Assembly (NCBI GenBank): GCA_029945375.1
Contig: CM057057.1
Coordinates: 434,001 to 498,000, forward strand
Length of the DNA: 64,000 nucleotides
Reading direction: 5' to 3'
DNA from: Agaricus subrufescens
Lineage: Eukaryota; Basidiomycota; Agaricomycetes; Agaricales; Agaricaceae
Numbering within the stretch: the stretch's first letter is position 1; each line of letters starts with the position of its first letter. Of this stretch, positions 12,000-22,345 are shown one piece after another. The notes under the pieces were generated by a model, which saw only the letters and a list, made by a program, of their open reading frames with translations, was not told where the DNA came from and ran no database searches. A program made the position numbers and the translations under genes.

Positions 12000-12915
12000 C
12001 AACAAGAGCCGAAGAGATCTTTCCTCTTCGTCTACTCTCTTGATTACGCTCGTACTCATCTTGCCAACGGCGCTAAATCTGCCAAGTCCGGTGGTGCTTG
12101 TTAATGCAACGGTTTAGTCCATGTCTACCGTAAGACCCTTGCCTCTGATGGTATTGCCGGTTTCTACCGTGGCTTTGTTCCCTTCGTTGTTGGTATCATT
12201 GTCTACCGTGGTCTCTACTTCGGTGTCTACGATTCACTTAAGCCGGTTGTTCTTGTCAGTGCTCTTGAGGGTTCGTCCTTGGCTTCCTTTGGTCTCGGAT
12301 GGGGTGTTACCATTGGTGCCGGTCTTGCTTCCTATCCTCTTGATACCACCCGGTACGCCTGGCTCTTGTTTAATCATTACTTTCCAACTAACTTGAATAT
12401 GTAGTGTAGTCGTCGCATGATGATGAACTTCGGTTCTGACCAAAATTACACTTGCCAGTTTCTACCGTGGCTTCGTTCCTTCATTATGGGTATCGTTGTC
12501 TATCGCGGTTTCTACTCCGGTGTCTACGATTCGCTCAAGCCCGTTGTTCTTGTCGGTGCTCTTGAGAGTTCGTCCTTGGCTTCCTTCGGTCTCGGATGGG
12601 GTGTTACCATTGGTGCCGGTCTTGCTTCCTACCCTCTTGATACCATCCGGTGCGTCTGGCTCTTGTTTAATTATCACTTCCCAACTAACTTGAATGCGTA
12701 GTCGTCGCATGATAATGATTTCCAGCTCCGGTCAAAACTACAAGTTGATGTTTGACGCTGGCTCCCAGATCACCGCCAAGGAGAGTACTAAGTCTCTCTT
12801 CAAGGGTGCTAGTGCTAACACCTTTCGTGGTGTCTCTAGTGCAAGTGTGCTGTCGCTCCATGATAAGCTTCAGCGAGTCATGTTCGGCAAGGTCTACTCA
12901 CGAGGCTCTGTATAA
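12000..12915 (+). pseudogene. Degenerate, partly duplicated ADP/ATP carrier fragment
   Basis: Translated pieces match the mitochondrial ADP/ATP carrier: [20 protein letters not shown], then a stop, [45 protein letters not shown] (carrier signature), YKLMFDAGSQITAKE and the C-terminal VLSLHDKLQRVMFGKVYSRG before the stop at 12915. The N-terminal part of the family is missing. Frame shifts and stops occur, and the segment from about 12155 is duplicated at about 12453. Introns are retained at the same place in both copies, just before the RRMMM codons, so the piece was taken as DNA and not through mRNA. It lies inside the CACTA element and is best read as host-gene cargo. Confidence 0.85.
12155..12750 (+). 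repeat. Direct duplication of about 298 bp within the carrier fragment
   Basis: TTTCTACCGTGGCTT recurs at about 12161 and 12459, and the two following segments align to the exon after the intron (GTCGTCGCATGAT at about 12410 and 12702). They differ by scattered substitutions, so the duplication is not very recent. Confidence 0.85.
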
Positions 12916-13309
12916 ATACAGATGACCTGTTCGGGAAGGGAAGGACGCGGGGAGAAGGGCGTAGTATCTTTCTCTTCTTGGCCGCTTTCTCATAAACTCA
13001 TCTCTGTCTAGTCTCTTATAGAGTTGCCGAGCGGTGCTATTTGCATCATTATGTGTTGAGCCCCTGCCCTTTGCGCTGCGCGTGGAACGTCACGGATCTT
13101 TGCAGTCAGTCCATCTAACAAAACTTGCCCGCGAAAACTTGTCCTTGACAACCGTACGTCTACCCCTGTCTCAAAATCCTTTGATTCAATCTGTGATAAG
13201 ATGTAGACTAACAAAATGATTTCATAGATGGAAAGCAAGAATCTGTGTGTCAATACACCTGCAGACAGCCAAACAGACGTATATAGTTCAACTTGTATGA
13301 CTAATGCCA

Positions 13310-13907
13310 TTATACACCTAACTCGAATGACAACTTCATCGATCGCACATTCTCAGGAACTTCAAAGCGGAACAACCTGGAGGTCTGAATGGTGTGAGCC
13401 CCTTCCATTCACAATAACTGATAACACACTAACCTTTTTGCCATTGTGTTTGTCGTCAACATCAACACTCAGCCTTTGTCGTTTATAAAAACTCTCTTCA
13501 TCAAAATCACTAATGTCGTCTTCCCAGCTAACGCTTTTACGCTTTCCCTTCTGCACACTACTCAGCTCTTGACTAGTACTCGCCCTAGCTTCAATGATTC
13601 TTGCTTGTTCTTCGATACCTATAAGGTAAGCTGTATTTCAGCTCAAGGAAAACATCACCTAACAACACTTACCTCGTAGCCATTCTTCGTCTCGTATGGC
13701 TCTTTCATACTGCACCTCTTCAAGCAGCTCCTGGTAATGTTCCCGCAAGAGTTGGCTTTCGCCAACAGGTGCTATATCATCAGAGGAAGATGCTACATCG
13801 TCGGCGGAACCGTTGGAGGAAAAATGACAAGATGGTGGTGATGCATTAAGGTTGACTATGCTAGAGAGGGGGCTGATCGACTCTTGCTTTATGCTCTGGG
13901 AAGACAT
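13310..13907 (-). CDS. Small unknown accessory protein of the transposon (3 exons, 164 aa)
   Basis: Exons read from the minus strand are 13907-13673, 13618-13434 and 13384-13310. Donors are GTAAGT and GTTAGT, acceptors TTATAG and TTCAG, and the total is exactly 165 codons with stop. A TATA box (CTATATAAGAGG, about 13950) lies some 45 bp upstream of the start. The protein is serine-rich at the N-terminus, has a short charged, possibly coiled-coil stretch (LLREHYQELLEEVQYERAIR) and a basic, nuclear-signal-like KGKRKSVSWEDD, and ends RFEVPENVRSMKLSFELGV. No family is recognised. It diverges from the gene at 14337 across a repeat-bearing promoter, which suggests a two-gene accessory module. Confidence 0.6.
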
Positions 13908-13943
13908 CGCAAGTAAGGAATGATTTTTTTCGAGCTTGCTGGT

Positions 13944-13960
13944 ACCTCTTATATAGGCTC
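13944..13960 (-). promoter_or_regulatory. TATA box of the 13907 gene
   Basis: On the minus strand the sequence reads CCTATATAAGAGGTACC, about 45 bp upstream of the proposed start codon. A similar but weaker TTTTTAAGAGG lies before the divergent gene (about 14268). Confidence 0.6.
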
Positions 13961-14077
13961 AGCCTCCAGCCCATCTCCGCCGTGGCCTAGACCGAGTTTG
14001 TCAATTCTAACGTGAGTGATAACAGTGAGGTCAGGCTGCTACACTTAACAAGATCCGGTTACTTCAACAGAAAAGTT

Positions 14078-14254
14078 CCGGTTCAGTTTTTGTGGAATAA
14101 GCTCCGGGTGGTTTATGTGATGCATCTCCCCGACCGCCGGTTCAGTTTTTGTGGAATAAGCTCCGGGCGGGTTATGTGATGTATCTCTCTGACCACCGGT
14201 TCAAGTTTTGTGGAATAAGCTCCGGGTGGTTTATGTGATGCATTTCTCCGACCG
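14078..14254. repeat. Three tandem copies of a 59-bp repeat in a divergent promoter
   Basis: Units begin at 14078, 14137 and 14196 (each CCGGTTCA) and share GTGGAATAAGCTCCGGG and TTATGTGATG blocks with few substitutions. The array lies between the genes at 13907 (minus) and 14337 (plus). It could bind a shared regulator or the transposon's own DNA-binding protein; this is inference. Confidence 0.9.
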
Positions 14255-14336
14255 CCGATGACAATCTTTTTAAGAGGTATGGTTGTTTCGTGCAACATCT
14301 AGCTAGGGCGCTAATCTACTCAACTCCTACTCCCCC

Positions 14337-16321
14337 ATGCCAACTACGAGAAATGCGAAACGCGATCAGGATGCTCATGCCGTGACTGAACCCAAGATTG
14401 AACCTAAGAAGGTGAAAAAGAAGGGTGCGGGAAAAAAGGGGAAGAAAGCCTCAGTGAAGGAGGTTCCCATGGTAGTAGACGAGCCAGCTATGGGTATAGA
14501 GAAGCAGGTCCAGTTGTTTCTCTATCATGACCGTAAAATTCACTAACTTAAGAACATCAAAGGTTGTTTCGGTCAAATCGGTCAAATCTAAGAAAACACC
14601 TGCTGTCGAAACCGCTACAGCCAGCTCAAAGAGAACGTCTGGCTCTTCAAGCAAAGCTGCTACCAAAAAGAAAACTTCTGCTACTACTGTTCCTAAGAAA
14701 GCCGTCACCGCCTCCAAGGGTCCTGTTTCAGCCATAAAGGTAGTTTCCCCCTAATTATAAAATGCTCTATTAATCATAAATCAGCCGTCGACTACCGTTA
14801 CTAAGCCTCTCAAGACTGTCAAAGTTGTTACAGAGCCCGCTATCCCCACCCGAGATTCTATCAAGGCCAAGAAAAAGGTGAACGTTTGATGAACTAAGAT
14901 GTACTTAACTAATCACATACTATTGAAGTCTAACAAACCAAATACCTCCGTGGTTCCCACTTCATCAGCGAAATCAAAAGAAAATGTGAAGACGAAGACG
15001 ACCACCATGACTGTGAAGGCCCTGACCACCACAGCATTGTCAAGCACTGTCCCTGCTGATCACTCCGACATGACAGCGATATTGCAAGCTAAGCTTGCCG
15101 AGCAAGCTGGTAAGTTTATTTTTGTCCTTCTCCAGTTTTCTAATTCGACTTTCATTAGCCGAGCTCTCCATGTACAGGAAGCGTGAAGCAGCGAGAAATG
15201 AAGCTGAAGACAAGACGTTGATATCAAAGCCTAAAGGCAAGTACAACCTCCGAAAAGCCATGGGTTTGTTCAACAATAAACGACTTTATAATGCTTGCCG
15301 GGTGAGTCTATGCTCCTTACATCTATCCAATTTATTGATGTTGACCCGATATACAGGCTGCTATTGCTCAGGCTTTGTCTGATGTGAAAATGCCACCAGA
15401 GATAACGTGGCACTCTCAAAATCATGCCCTTATCAGCAAAGCCGTCGAATTAGTAAGTTGATCCCCATTATACACGTCATTTATTTACAATCCATTTGTT
15501 AAAGGCCAAAGCGAAGCAGCCACAACTGAAGAAATATGATGGGGATTGGGCCATCACAGAGATTATGGCGTCGATTAATAAGAATAAGCGAACCTATGGG
15601 CGAAAATTAGAAAATGGGTATGTTGCTCCGAAGAAAGATACTTACAAACAAGAGAATGAGTGTGAAGGGGATAATGCGAATGAGAATGGAGGTGGTATAG
15701 ATTTTTCTAGTGGTGACACAAACAAGGTGAGTCCCCCGAAATGAGATTTTGGAGCATGACACTGACTTTAATGTTGATGAGCTGGCAAGTGATGATGACG
15801 ATGACGATGACGATGACGATGAAGATGAAGATGACAATGAAGATAATGACAACAACAACAACAAAGATGATGATGATAACAACAACGATGAAGATGACAA
15901 CGAAGATGACAATAAAGACGATGACAAAGACGACGACAATGAAGATGATGACAAAGACGACGACAATGAAGATGACGACGAAGATGAAGATGATAATGAA
16001 GACGAAGATGACAATGAAGACGAAGATGACAACAATGTTGATGATACTAATAATGAGAGTGATATAGAGATGGAGTATGGTTTGGACGAGGATATGCTCA
16101 AGAAAGCCTCGAGATCTCATTTGAAAAGAGAACTAAACGACAACGACATCTCACATGAGAAGAGGGCACAAAAGCGGCAAAAGGGAGGGAAACTAATTGA
16201 AAACGTATTATTTTCTTTATTTCTATTCATTATTTACGCTTTCAACATAGAGGAACATCTACGGTTATCGAGTAATATATGCTACTTACAGTTAGAATTC
16301 TCTTTTAGTAAATCTAAGTGA
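14337..16321 (+). CDS. Lysine-rich/acidic accessory protein of the transposon (8 exons, about 540 aa)
   Basis: Proposed exons are 14337-14507, 14563-14739, 14785-14877, 14929-15109, 15159-15301, 15357-15452, 15505-15726 and 15782-16321. Every junction is GT/AG, introns are 45-55 nt and all phases agree. The first ~200 residues are Lys/Thr/Ser/Ala-rich and resemble a DNA- or chromatin-binding tail. A compact middle region (ELSMYRKREAARNEAEDKTL, LISKPKGKYNLRKAMGLFNN, DWAITEIMASINKNKRTYGR) resembles, from memory, a recurrent Agaricomycete hypothetical family. The C-terminus has a long Asp/Glu/Asn run (about 15790-16040). The last exon may hold another intron near 16195, so the C-terminus is uncertain. 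A role as second transposon protein is inference. Confidence 0.6.
15788..16045 (+). repeat. GAT/GAA trinucleotide-rich low-complexity stretch
   Basis: A run of GATGAC, GAAGAT and AACAAC triplets encodes an Asp/Glu/Asn-rich tract in the last exon of the accessory gene. It keeps all three frames open, so the overlapping opposite-strand Ser/Val/Ile-rich ORFs are shadows. Confidence 0.9.
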
Positions 16322-16499
16322 GGTGTAGTTCACTGGTAAAGGTCAGAAAACTCTACGGATTTGCCGTCGTAAATTGAAAGTTCATCAAATGAAAAAACAA
16401 CTGTATAAGGGTTAATAAATATGACAGTAACATGCCACAAAAGGGTGTAATAGGGGTCAGTAAACCCTCCGTTTGGCCATTAATTTTTCCCACCCCTGC

Positions 16500-16511
16500 G
16501 GTCTCACAGTG
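16500..16511 (-). repeat. Right terminal inverted repeat of the CACTA element
   Basis: GGTCTCACAGTG is the perfect inverse of the left end. The CAG duplication follows at 16512-16514. Confidence 0.92.
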
Positions 16512-16873
16512 CAGCCTTTTCGTCAGGCTCAATCTATAACATCCCCCCGCTTACACTCCATTCGCGCAACCTATATATATCATTAAGCCCAGAACTCGTA
16601 CCAGCTGAAAGGAAATTGCAAATGACTCTAGGAGATCTAGAGACGCAATTTTTAATTCTACCTTTGCAGCTAGAAAAAGAAAAAGAACCAGACACGGCAC
16701 CCGTTCCCGGGTCTTCTCCAGCACGGACACCTTCTGAAACCAAAGAACAAACCAATCACATTAATATGGACCAGAACGAAGAGGAAGCAGGTGACTATAC
16801 ATATGTCATTAGATTTGTCCAGTTCTGCCTGGTCTTTCTCAGATTCTTTAACATCGGACTATTCCTGCGTTGA

Positions 16874-17240
16874 TTCCCTCCACCATTCTGGTTATTCATC
16901 CATTCCAGTTGTTGTTTTCTCATTATTCTGTCCCAATAGATGAGACTGTTGTCAGCACGTACTAATAGTCAAACCCTCCGCGCGCAGTTTGCTCATTTTC
17001 TTTGATGTATATTCATAACCCATGTAGTTTATCGTCTTATTGATTAGCCTCTCTTGTAGATAGGATGCGTAGATAAGTACATTTATCATTGCCTGTTACC
17101 ACTCGTGTATGTATATAGTCACTCGGTTCGCCTCTGCTTATTTATTAGTTTCTCCCTGTACTGGATTTTCAACAAATATCTCTCTATGGCCTCGCGTCGA
17201 TCGTCAAGCCCCGAATTGAAACCATTCGCTGAAAACGTTG
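16874..17240 (+). other. 3' flank of C1
   Basis: No gene is supported. The sequence corresponds loosely to the flank after 42655 in the second unit copy. Confidence 0.4.
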
Positions 17241-17249
17241 ATGATAAGT

Positions 17250-18253
17250 TTCAACAACCAACACACCAAGATAAGAAATGGTTAACAAGTATGATCATAT
17301 TGCATCTCTATGAAAAAACCAGAAAGAATATGACCACAACCGCCAAAGTTAAACAATAACGAAAGAGAAAAGGTTCAAACACCAAAGAAGAAAAAAAGAA
17401 AGTCGACACCCATATCGCTCATGAAAAGAAAACTATCTGCCAACACGTAGATAAAATGGGTTAAAAGGAGAGTCTCGGATTCGGATCACCAACCAATTGT
17501 AGTAATACATTCTATCATCGTATCGCCCACGATCATGATCATGGAAGCCACCGCTGTAGCCACGATCGCGATCGCAATCTCGGTCGTAGTTCCATGGAGA
17601 TTTCCCACCGCCACTGCCGCCGCTACCACCACCACAATAGTCATCATAACAACCTCCTTCTCCTCCCCGCCTTCGGTTGTCATAGTCACAAGTGTAGCGA
17701 CTATCATATGGTATAGGGACGTTCGACTAGGTGAAAATATCACGTGTCAATGCGTGGTCTGGAAGGGCAAAAAAACAACATACAATCATTTCTCTTTGAA
17801 GTAGGTGTCCTAGCACAGCCACGACGAGCCTGTTGGTAAACAGTCAGCCGAAGGCATAGCAGAAATCATCAACAGCACGGATGACATTCATAACCTTACC
17901 CATAAGAGCAGTGATAACGGTGTTAGCTTCATCGGCGGTTTCCATTGTCACGAAACCGAAGTATGTGGGTCATGTGTGACTGATGCTTTCTTGACCTTTT
18001 GATTACAACATCAAAAAAAAGCGCAGAAAAAGGGTGGATCGGAGAGAAGGTTGAAGAACGCACTTGGCCGACTTTGGCAAGGGCAGCCTCAAGATCTTTG
18101 ATGCTGACTTTGTGGCTTAAACTAGAAACGTGCAAGTTGTTGCCTGGGTTGTGACTGCCGTCTTTTATGCGACTTTTTTGTGGCGAGCATCATACATGTG
18201 GTGAGAGGAAGAGGATCTCACTCTCTATCGTTGCTGTTGCATCCTGGGCTCCT
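17250..18253 (-). pseudogene. Tra2-like gene relic, copy 1
   Basis: It aligns by eye with the intact gene at 43085-44119, including the 3' flank (GTTAAAAGGAGA...ATTCGGATCACCAACCAAT), the Gly/Arg/Tyr-rich last exon (about 17510-17730) and the RRM exon with NNLHVSSLSH/KVS (about 18060-18145). A deletion after the CGTCCCTAT block of the last exon shifts the frame. The 5' end is cut at about 18253, exactly where the F-box duplication block begins. The middle RRM exon is also damaged. Confidence 0.8.
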
Positions 18254-18334
18254 GTTCATACGAATTGTGGCTCAGGTGTGAGGGTAATTCAATTCATTGG
18301 TACTACAACAAGACTTAGATAATAGGCAAAATTG

Positions 18335-19905
18335 CTATGGTCCGTCATTGGGTGAGGCTACGGTTATCCGGAACGGGACCGGTAGATCGGCCGTGAACTT
18401 GTCAACCACTGCTTGAGTAAATTCTTCAATCGTTCCTTCAATCGCACGCTCCCGACTGGTTGCAAGATCAAAATGAAATTCACCATTGCGAAGCGGCGGC
18501 TGAAACCGACGAGTGGGGTAGAGATTCAAATACTGCAACCGTGGAAGCTTTATGGCGGTTTCCAGCCACATTAGCTTTCGTGCCGTCATAAGCAGGCATC
18601 AAAGGGTAGATAGACATGGTACTTACCACCACCTTATCTGTGCATTCTGTGGGCCCAGTAGAGACCGTGATATAGCAGCACAACACTGTGAGTTGCTGAC
18701 ATCTCTTGATTTGAGCAATATCTTCTGGTGCAATCAAACGTGTCCAGGGTGTGTCTACTGACCAACCGAGTTGTAGGTGACGAAGGGTAGAGGTGTGAAG
18801 AGGAAGCACTGAGGAGAAGAACCGGTGAACACTGTCAGGAGCATCAGCCCCAGAGTACCGTGACTTGAACTCGAGGTGGTGAAGGCCAGAATAGGATGAA
18901 AGATAGTCGAGAACACTAGTGGGATGTGTGGTATCGATGGCGAATTCATCAAGATCTGTAGAGTTGTCGAGTAGAAGTTGACATATTTGATAGTTCTGGT
19001 AGGGTGAATCCGATTCCCGGTTGAACATTAATCGCAGTATCTTCAAGGGAGGTAGGTACAAATGGGCACGAAAGTCATCTGCAGAAACATGGAGGCCAGT
19101 GACGTCCAGCAACCTCAACTTGAGACGTGTGTTAGAAGGGAGACCAGCGAAAATATGGGCGAGAAAGGGGGCGTCGGGAGGGTAATAAGGGCGTGGAATG
19201 CAGAACGTAAAGCATTCCAAATCTGGACATCGTCCGAGGAGATCCGCAACGTCACTGATGAAATCCCCGCTGACGTTTACCTTGAGTTTCCAAATTATTG
19301 AGAGGGAGGACAGATTGGAAAATGATTTGAAGTTGAATGCAGGAAATGGATATGTAACGACAACGAGGATTGTCAACTCTCGAAGGTTGGGAAGGGATCC
19401 AAAGGCACTGAATGCGTTCATGACCAGATCTGATACTGGATGCTTGGGTGGCCAGTACGTCCATCTAATCTGATTTAGACTAGTTTCATCCCGATTTCCG
19501 ACATCACTTACTCTAAAGTATGCAAATTTGTCAATGTCGGGATCAAGTGATTCATCAGCTGTAGCCAAGGAAGCTGGAGATTGAGAGGATAGAACTTGTA
19601 AATGAAAAAAACCATCTTCTTCGTACAACGACTGAAGACCAGCTCCTTCCCATGGCTCAAGTTCTCCGAGAACATTGCATCGCGCGCTGATCCATGTACA
19701 TTTGGGCCATAGCAGTACACTGTTGCAAACAGAATCGGTGAGATGCAATGATCGATGCGTTTGGCAATGAGGCGTATTCCATATTGCTCACGTCGACCCT
19801 GCTAAATTTGAGTTTCAAGAAAGATGCGTGAAGACCGCTGCTCACCAGCAACTCTGCTATATGCAAAATCAGTTCATCCGGCAGATCAAGAAACGTGGTT
19901 GCCAT
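18335..19905 (-). CDS. F-box-type protein F1 (4 exons, 474 aa)
   Basis: Exons from the minus strand are 19905-19846, 19798-19512, 19464-18627 and 18574-18335. Donors are GTGAGC, GTAAGT and GTAAGT, acceptors TTTAGCAG, GATTAG and GAAAG, and the total is 475 codons. The N-terminus TTFLDLPDELILHIAELL is an F-box start. It is followed by RLIAKRIDHCISPILF and a leucine-rich body (SLPNLRELTIL, LRLLDVTGLHVSADDF, LRHLQLGWSVDT) without strict LRR periodicity. By family analogy it is a possible substrate adaptor of an SCF ubiquitin ligase. It is paired head to head with G1 (start 20047 or 20071). The intron positions are confirmed by the paralog at 22346-23919, which uses the same ones. Confidence 0.8.
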
Positions 19906-20070
19906 GTTTGTTTCGAATGGCCGATTTGCGTAATATTTCAGGGAAGAGGAATGATTATGATAACAGGTTAATCCTATTTAAGTCATGACACATGTGTTAT
20001 TCCAAAAAATTCCCACAGACCCACGTTCACATAAAAGCTGAATGTTGTGGCGCGGTGCGAGTCAGTGCCC
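19906..20070. promoter_or_regulatory. Compact divergent promoter between F1 and G1
   Basis: About 165 bp separate the two opposite starts. The same arrangement and much of the sequence (GCGTAATATTTCAGGGAAGA, GTTCACATAAAAGCTGAA) recur at the other F/G pairs at 23.9, 27.3 and 29.1 kb. Confidence 0.6.
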
Positions 20071-21377
20071 ATGTCTTCCTTCCCTACGCGCCTTCCTGTC
20101 GAGGTGCTCGACGATATCATCCACCTTGCCATTGCGCTCGGCATGATGAGCATCAAAGATGCCACCCTCATCTGCGCTCGCTGGAAACAGCGCTACCAGC
20201 AAACACTTTTCAAGTCCTTCACACTCGATCCTTCAAGTGCCGATATTCCCGACCTGGAGAAACATGCTCACTTAGCTCCCTGTATAGAGGTGCTCCGTGT
20301 CGCCCATCGGTCGCGCTCCTCTACCTCTCCCAACAACTATGAACTTGATATCACGGAGACATTCACCAAATTCCTCATCCATGCGACCAAGGTGAAATTC
20401 CTGGTACTTCTTGACACGCGTATCCAATGGGGATGCGCATCCCCCAACACCATCAACGCATTTCGTACTGTCTTCGAACGTCCCTCGTTCCGCTCCTTGG
20501 AGGTATCCGTCCGCACGTCTCTTCCATCCTGGATGCTTCTCCATGGTACATCTGTTGCCTCTCACCTCGCTGTCAATGGCATTGGGCCCATTGTTGCACC
20601 ACGGGAATCGGTGGAGCTCGTGTCTTATCAATGCTCCCTCACGTCCCTGGCGTTGTACGGTAATTCCTCCGTTGAGCAAATGGCTCTATTCTTCCTGCAA
20701 CATAGAAAGTTGGCAATTGACTTGCTTCGAAATGTTGTCGATGTCAACTTAGACTATACAGAGGTCTATGACCCGATAGGATCTACAATTATTCCGTATG
20801 TCGAAATCTTAGTTGGTTTCCTAGCCCCCCAACTTGAAGACCTGAGGCTCTGCATCAAGTTTTCCAGTAAGTCTCCGTTTATCTCCACCTGTTTACCGCT
20901 GATAGTCGTATTGTAGCCGCACCACCATCATACATATCGGCTTCTGCGATTTCAAAGCTGACGGCGCTGCAACGTCTGAGTATTCACCTTGTGGGGCGTT
21001 CCACTGCCAGCACTGATACCATACTCTCTGCGGAAATGTACACGAGCTTTGTCTTCTCTGGTTTGCCATCTCCATGTCTCGTCAAGTTATTTTCACTGAG
21101 AGTCGATGATCGGAGGGAGTCCGACTCCGAGAGTTATGCGTCCTCGTATCAGCAATTGCTCTCGGGCATCTGTTATAGACAGTTGACTCGTCGCCAGGAC
21201 TGGCCTTTCCTAGGCTTGAGCCATGTTTTAGTCAATATAGCTAGTCGTAGTTTTACAGAGCCTTCTAGTATCGACGGGCGTGAGACAGTACCAGGCCTAA
21301 GAATCACTTGGCTTCTTCAGCTGAACACTGCACAGGCAGATGATTTTACTAACTTGGTGACACCACAAATAGTTTGA
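20047..21377 (+). CDS. F-box-type protein G1 (2 exons, 426 aa)
   Basis: Exons are 20047-20866 (donor GTAAGT) and 20917-21377 (acceptor TTGTAG), 427 codons with stop. The second methionine (20071, MSSFPTRLPVEVLDDI) is an equally good or better start, since the F-box-like sequence begins there: RLPVEVLDDIIHLAI followed by KDATLICARWKQRYQQ. The remainder has leucine-rich segments (VKFLVLLDTRIQW, LAPQLEDLRLCIKF, LTALQRLSIHLV). It is paired divergently with F1. It is intact here but damaged in the duplicate at 27427. Confidence 0.75.
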
Positions 21378-22345
21378 CGTCACAAATTAGTAGTTTTGAC
21401 TCGGCTCCCTAGGACACACACAGTGATGACTTCTGAGATGTACCCGAAATAATGATAATTGACTTTTACTGTGATACATGACCGCAGCCAAGCAGTCTGC
21501 GATGCGATTGCAGATTAAAGGAGTGAATGCTGCCACCGCAGAAATTGAATAGGCGGGGTTTCTTGTGATGCAATTAGGCTGTTCGTCTGCCTGCAGATTC
21601 CTGTATTTTGGAACCCTACCACGACCATCACCGGATAAAATTCACAGACAGGGTCGTGAATTTCATTGGATATCTTCAAGTGAACCATGTACGGGCAAAA
21701 GATTTTGGTATCTCGGTGGCTCCATACGTGGGTTGATGTTGAGATAGATGTTGGTACTTTCGAACAAACGCCCGGAGTGTAATCGATGTTTGTGCTTGAT
21801 ATAAACGCAATCAGTATGGTGAAGATGGGGTTGACATGTTAACGTCATATTTGATATAGGATACCTTAATGATAGGTGCATACATGAATCGGCAACTAGC
21901 TATGTTATAGATATGTCCATAATTTTGATGCTTCCAGGGAATATTTTACATTAATGACACGCAAATGAGGGGCTAGGATTCTCGGAGGGGGGCTTTTTAC
22001 CTCTAGATCGAATCTCCACTAATTGTTTGTACGGCACTGCGCGTCTATTTTATATACTCAAGCTGATCGGCCGTTAACCAACACTTCTGAGAAGGATAGG
22101 TACGCGGGGCGAGGTGGTGGGGACAGTGGAGGTAACGCCTGAGTTGAGGCGGTCGGAGGGGAAGAAAAAGAGACTGGAGGAGAAAGATGGTCGATGCGTG
22201 TGAGAATAAATCCTTCCGGTTACTCATCCTCGCTGCACATCTTCTCTCTCCATGTGTAATAAACATTTATATTATCAACAACAAACGGGCAATAAAAGCG
22301 GCATAATGTACTGTCTATTCAGTATCTGACGACGGAAACACATAG
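21378..22345. other. Mosaic spacer of repeat fragments
   Basis: No intact gene is present. Pieces recognised by eye: about 21975-22020 resembles the 2310-3220 satellite unit (CTCGGAGG...TTTTTACC), 22028-22066 resembles the 5' region of gene A (ACGGCACTGCG...CATACTCA), and 22075-22200 resembles the upstream region of UTP14 (GCGAGGTGGTGG...GGAGACTGGAGGAGAAA). Confidence 0.5.

Larger units (their letters stand above)
4236..16511 (+). mobile_element. CACTA/EnSpm-type DNA transposon, 12276 bp, with Tnp2 transposase and cargo
   Basis: The left end reads CACTGTGAGACC at 4236-4247 and the right end is its perfect inverse, GGTCTCACAGTG at 16500-16511. CAG is duplicated on both sides (4233-4235 and 16512-16514), the 3-bp target duplication expected of CACTA elements. 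The paralogous gene at 41329-42655 has the empty site (GTTCCAG followed directly by CCGTTTC near 42197). Inside are a complete-looking Tnp2 transposase on the plus strand, a 19-bp array, a captured carrier-gene fragment and two accessory genes. The terminal repeats diverge right after 12 bp. Boundaries are seen directly; the class follows from the CACTG ends, the 3-bp duplication and the Tnp2 protein. Confidence 0.93.
3358..16873 (+). pseudogene. Proline-rich C-type gene C1, split by a CACTA transposon
   Basis: Exon 1 is 3358-3505 (donor GTAAGT). Exon 2 starts at 3555 after TTGCCAG and runs to 4235, where the CACTA element begins. The coding frame resumes at 16515 and ends at 16873. Joining 148, 681 and 359 bases gives an exact 395-codon frame, open across the junction. 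The N-terminus has the motif VQMAGKDNEVTYVQG, like gene A. The middle is proline-rich (MPAVPPPVFLPS). The C-terminal part has a charged segment (MTLGDLETQ...LPLQLEKEKEPD) and ends in a hydrophobic stretch (FVQFCLVFLRFFNIGLFLR), a possible C-terminal membrane anchor. The paralog at 41329-42655 supplies the uninterrupted version of the insertion site. Function is unknown. As it stands the gene is interrupted. Confidence 0.75.
18254..21590. repeat. Segmental duplication block 1 (F-box pair)
   Basis: This block is near-identical to 25608-28860. The offset is exactly 7356 bp over the whole minus-strand F gene and the G start; small indels in the G gene then change it. The left edge is shared to the base (CATACGAATTGTGGCTCAGG); the right edge is where sequences part after the GTTAAAGGAGTGAATGCTGCC region. 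Confidence 0.92.

Noticed and set aside
12121..12700. Plus-strand ORFs rich in Val/Ser/Leu over the carrier fragment
   Set aside because: The carrier motifs are in other frames; these ORFs are frame shadows of a pseudogene.
15607..16120. Long minus-strand Ser-rich and Val/Ile-rich ORFs
   Set aside because: They are the complement of the GAT/GAA repeat in the coding strand of the accessory gene.
20047..20070. Upstream start of G1 as the only start
   Set aside because: The block 2 copy has further codons before the same point and the F-box begins after the second Met, so 20071 is equally likely; both are given.
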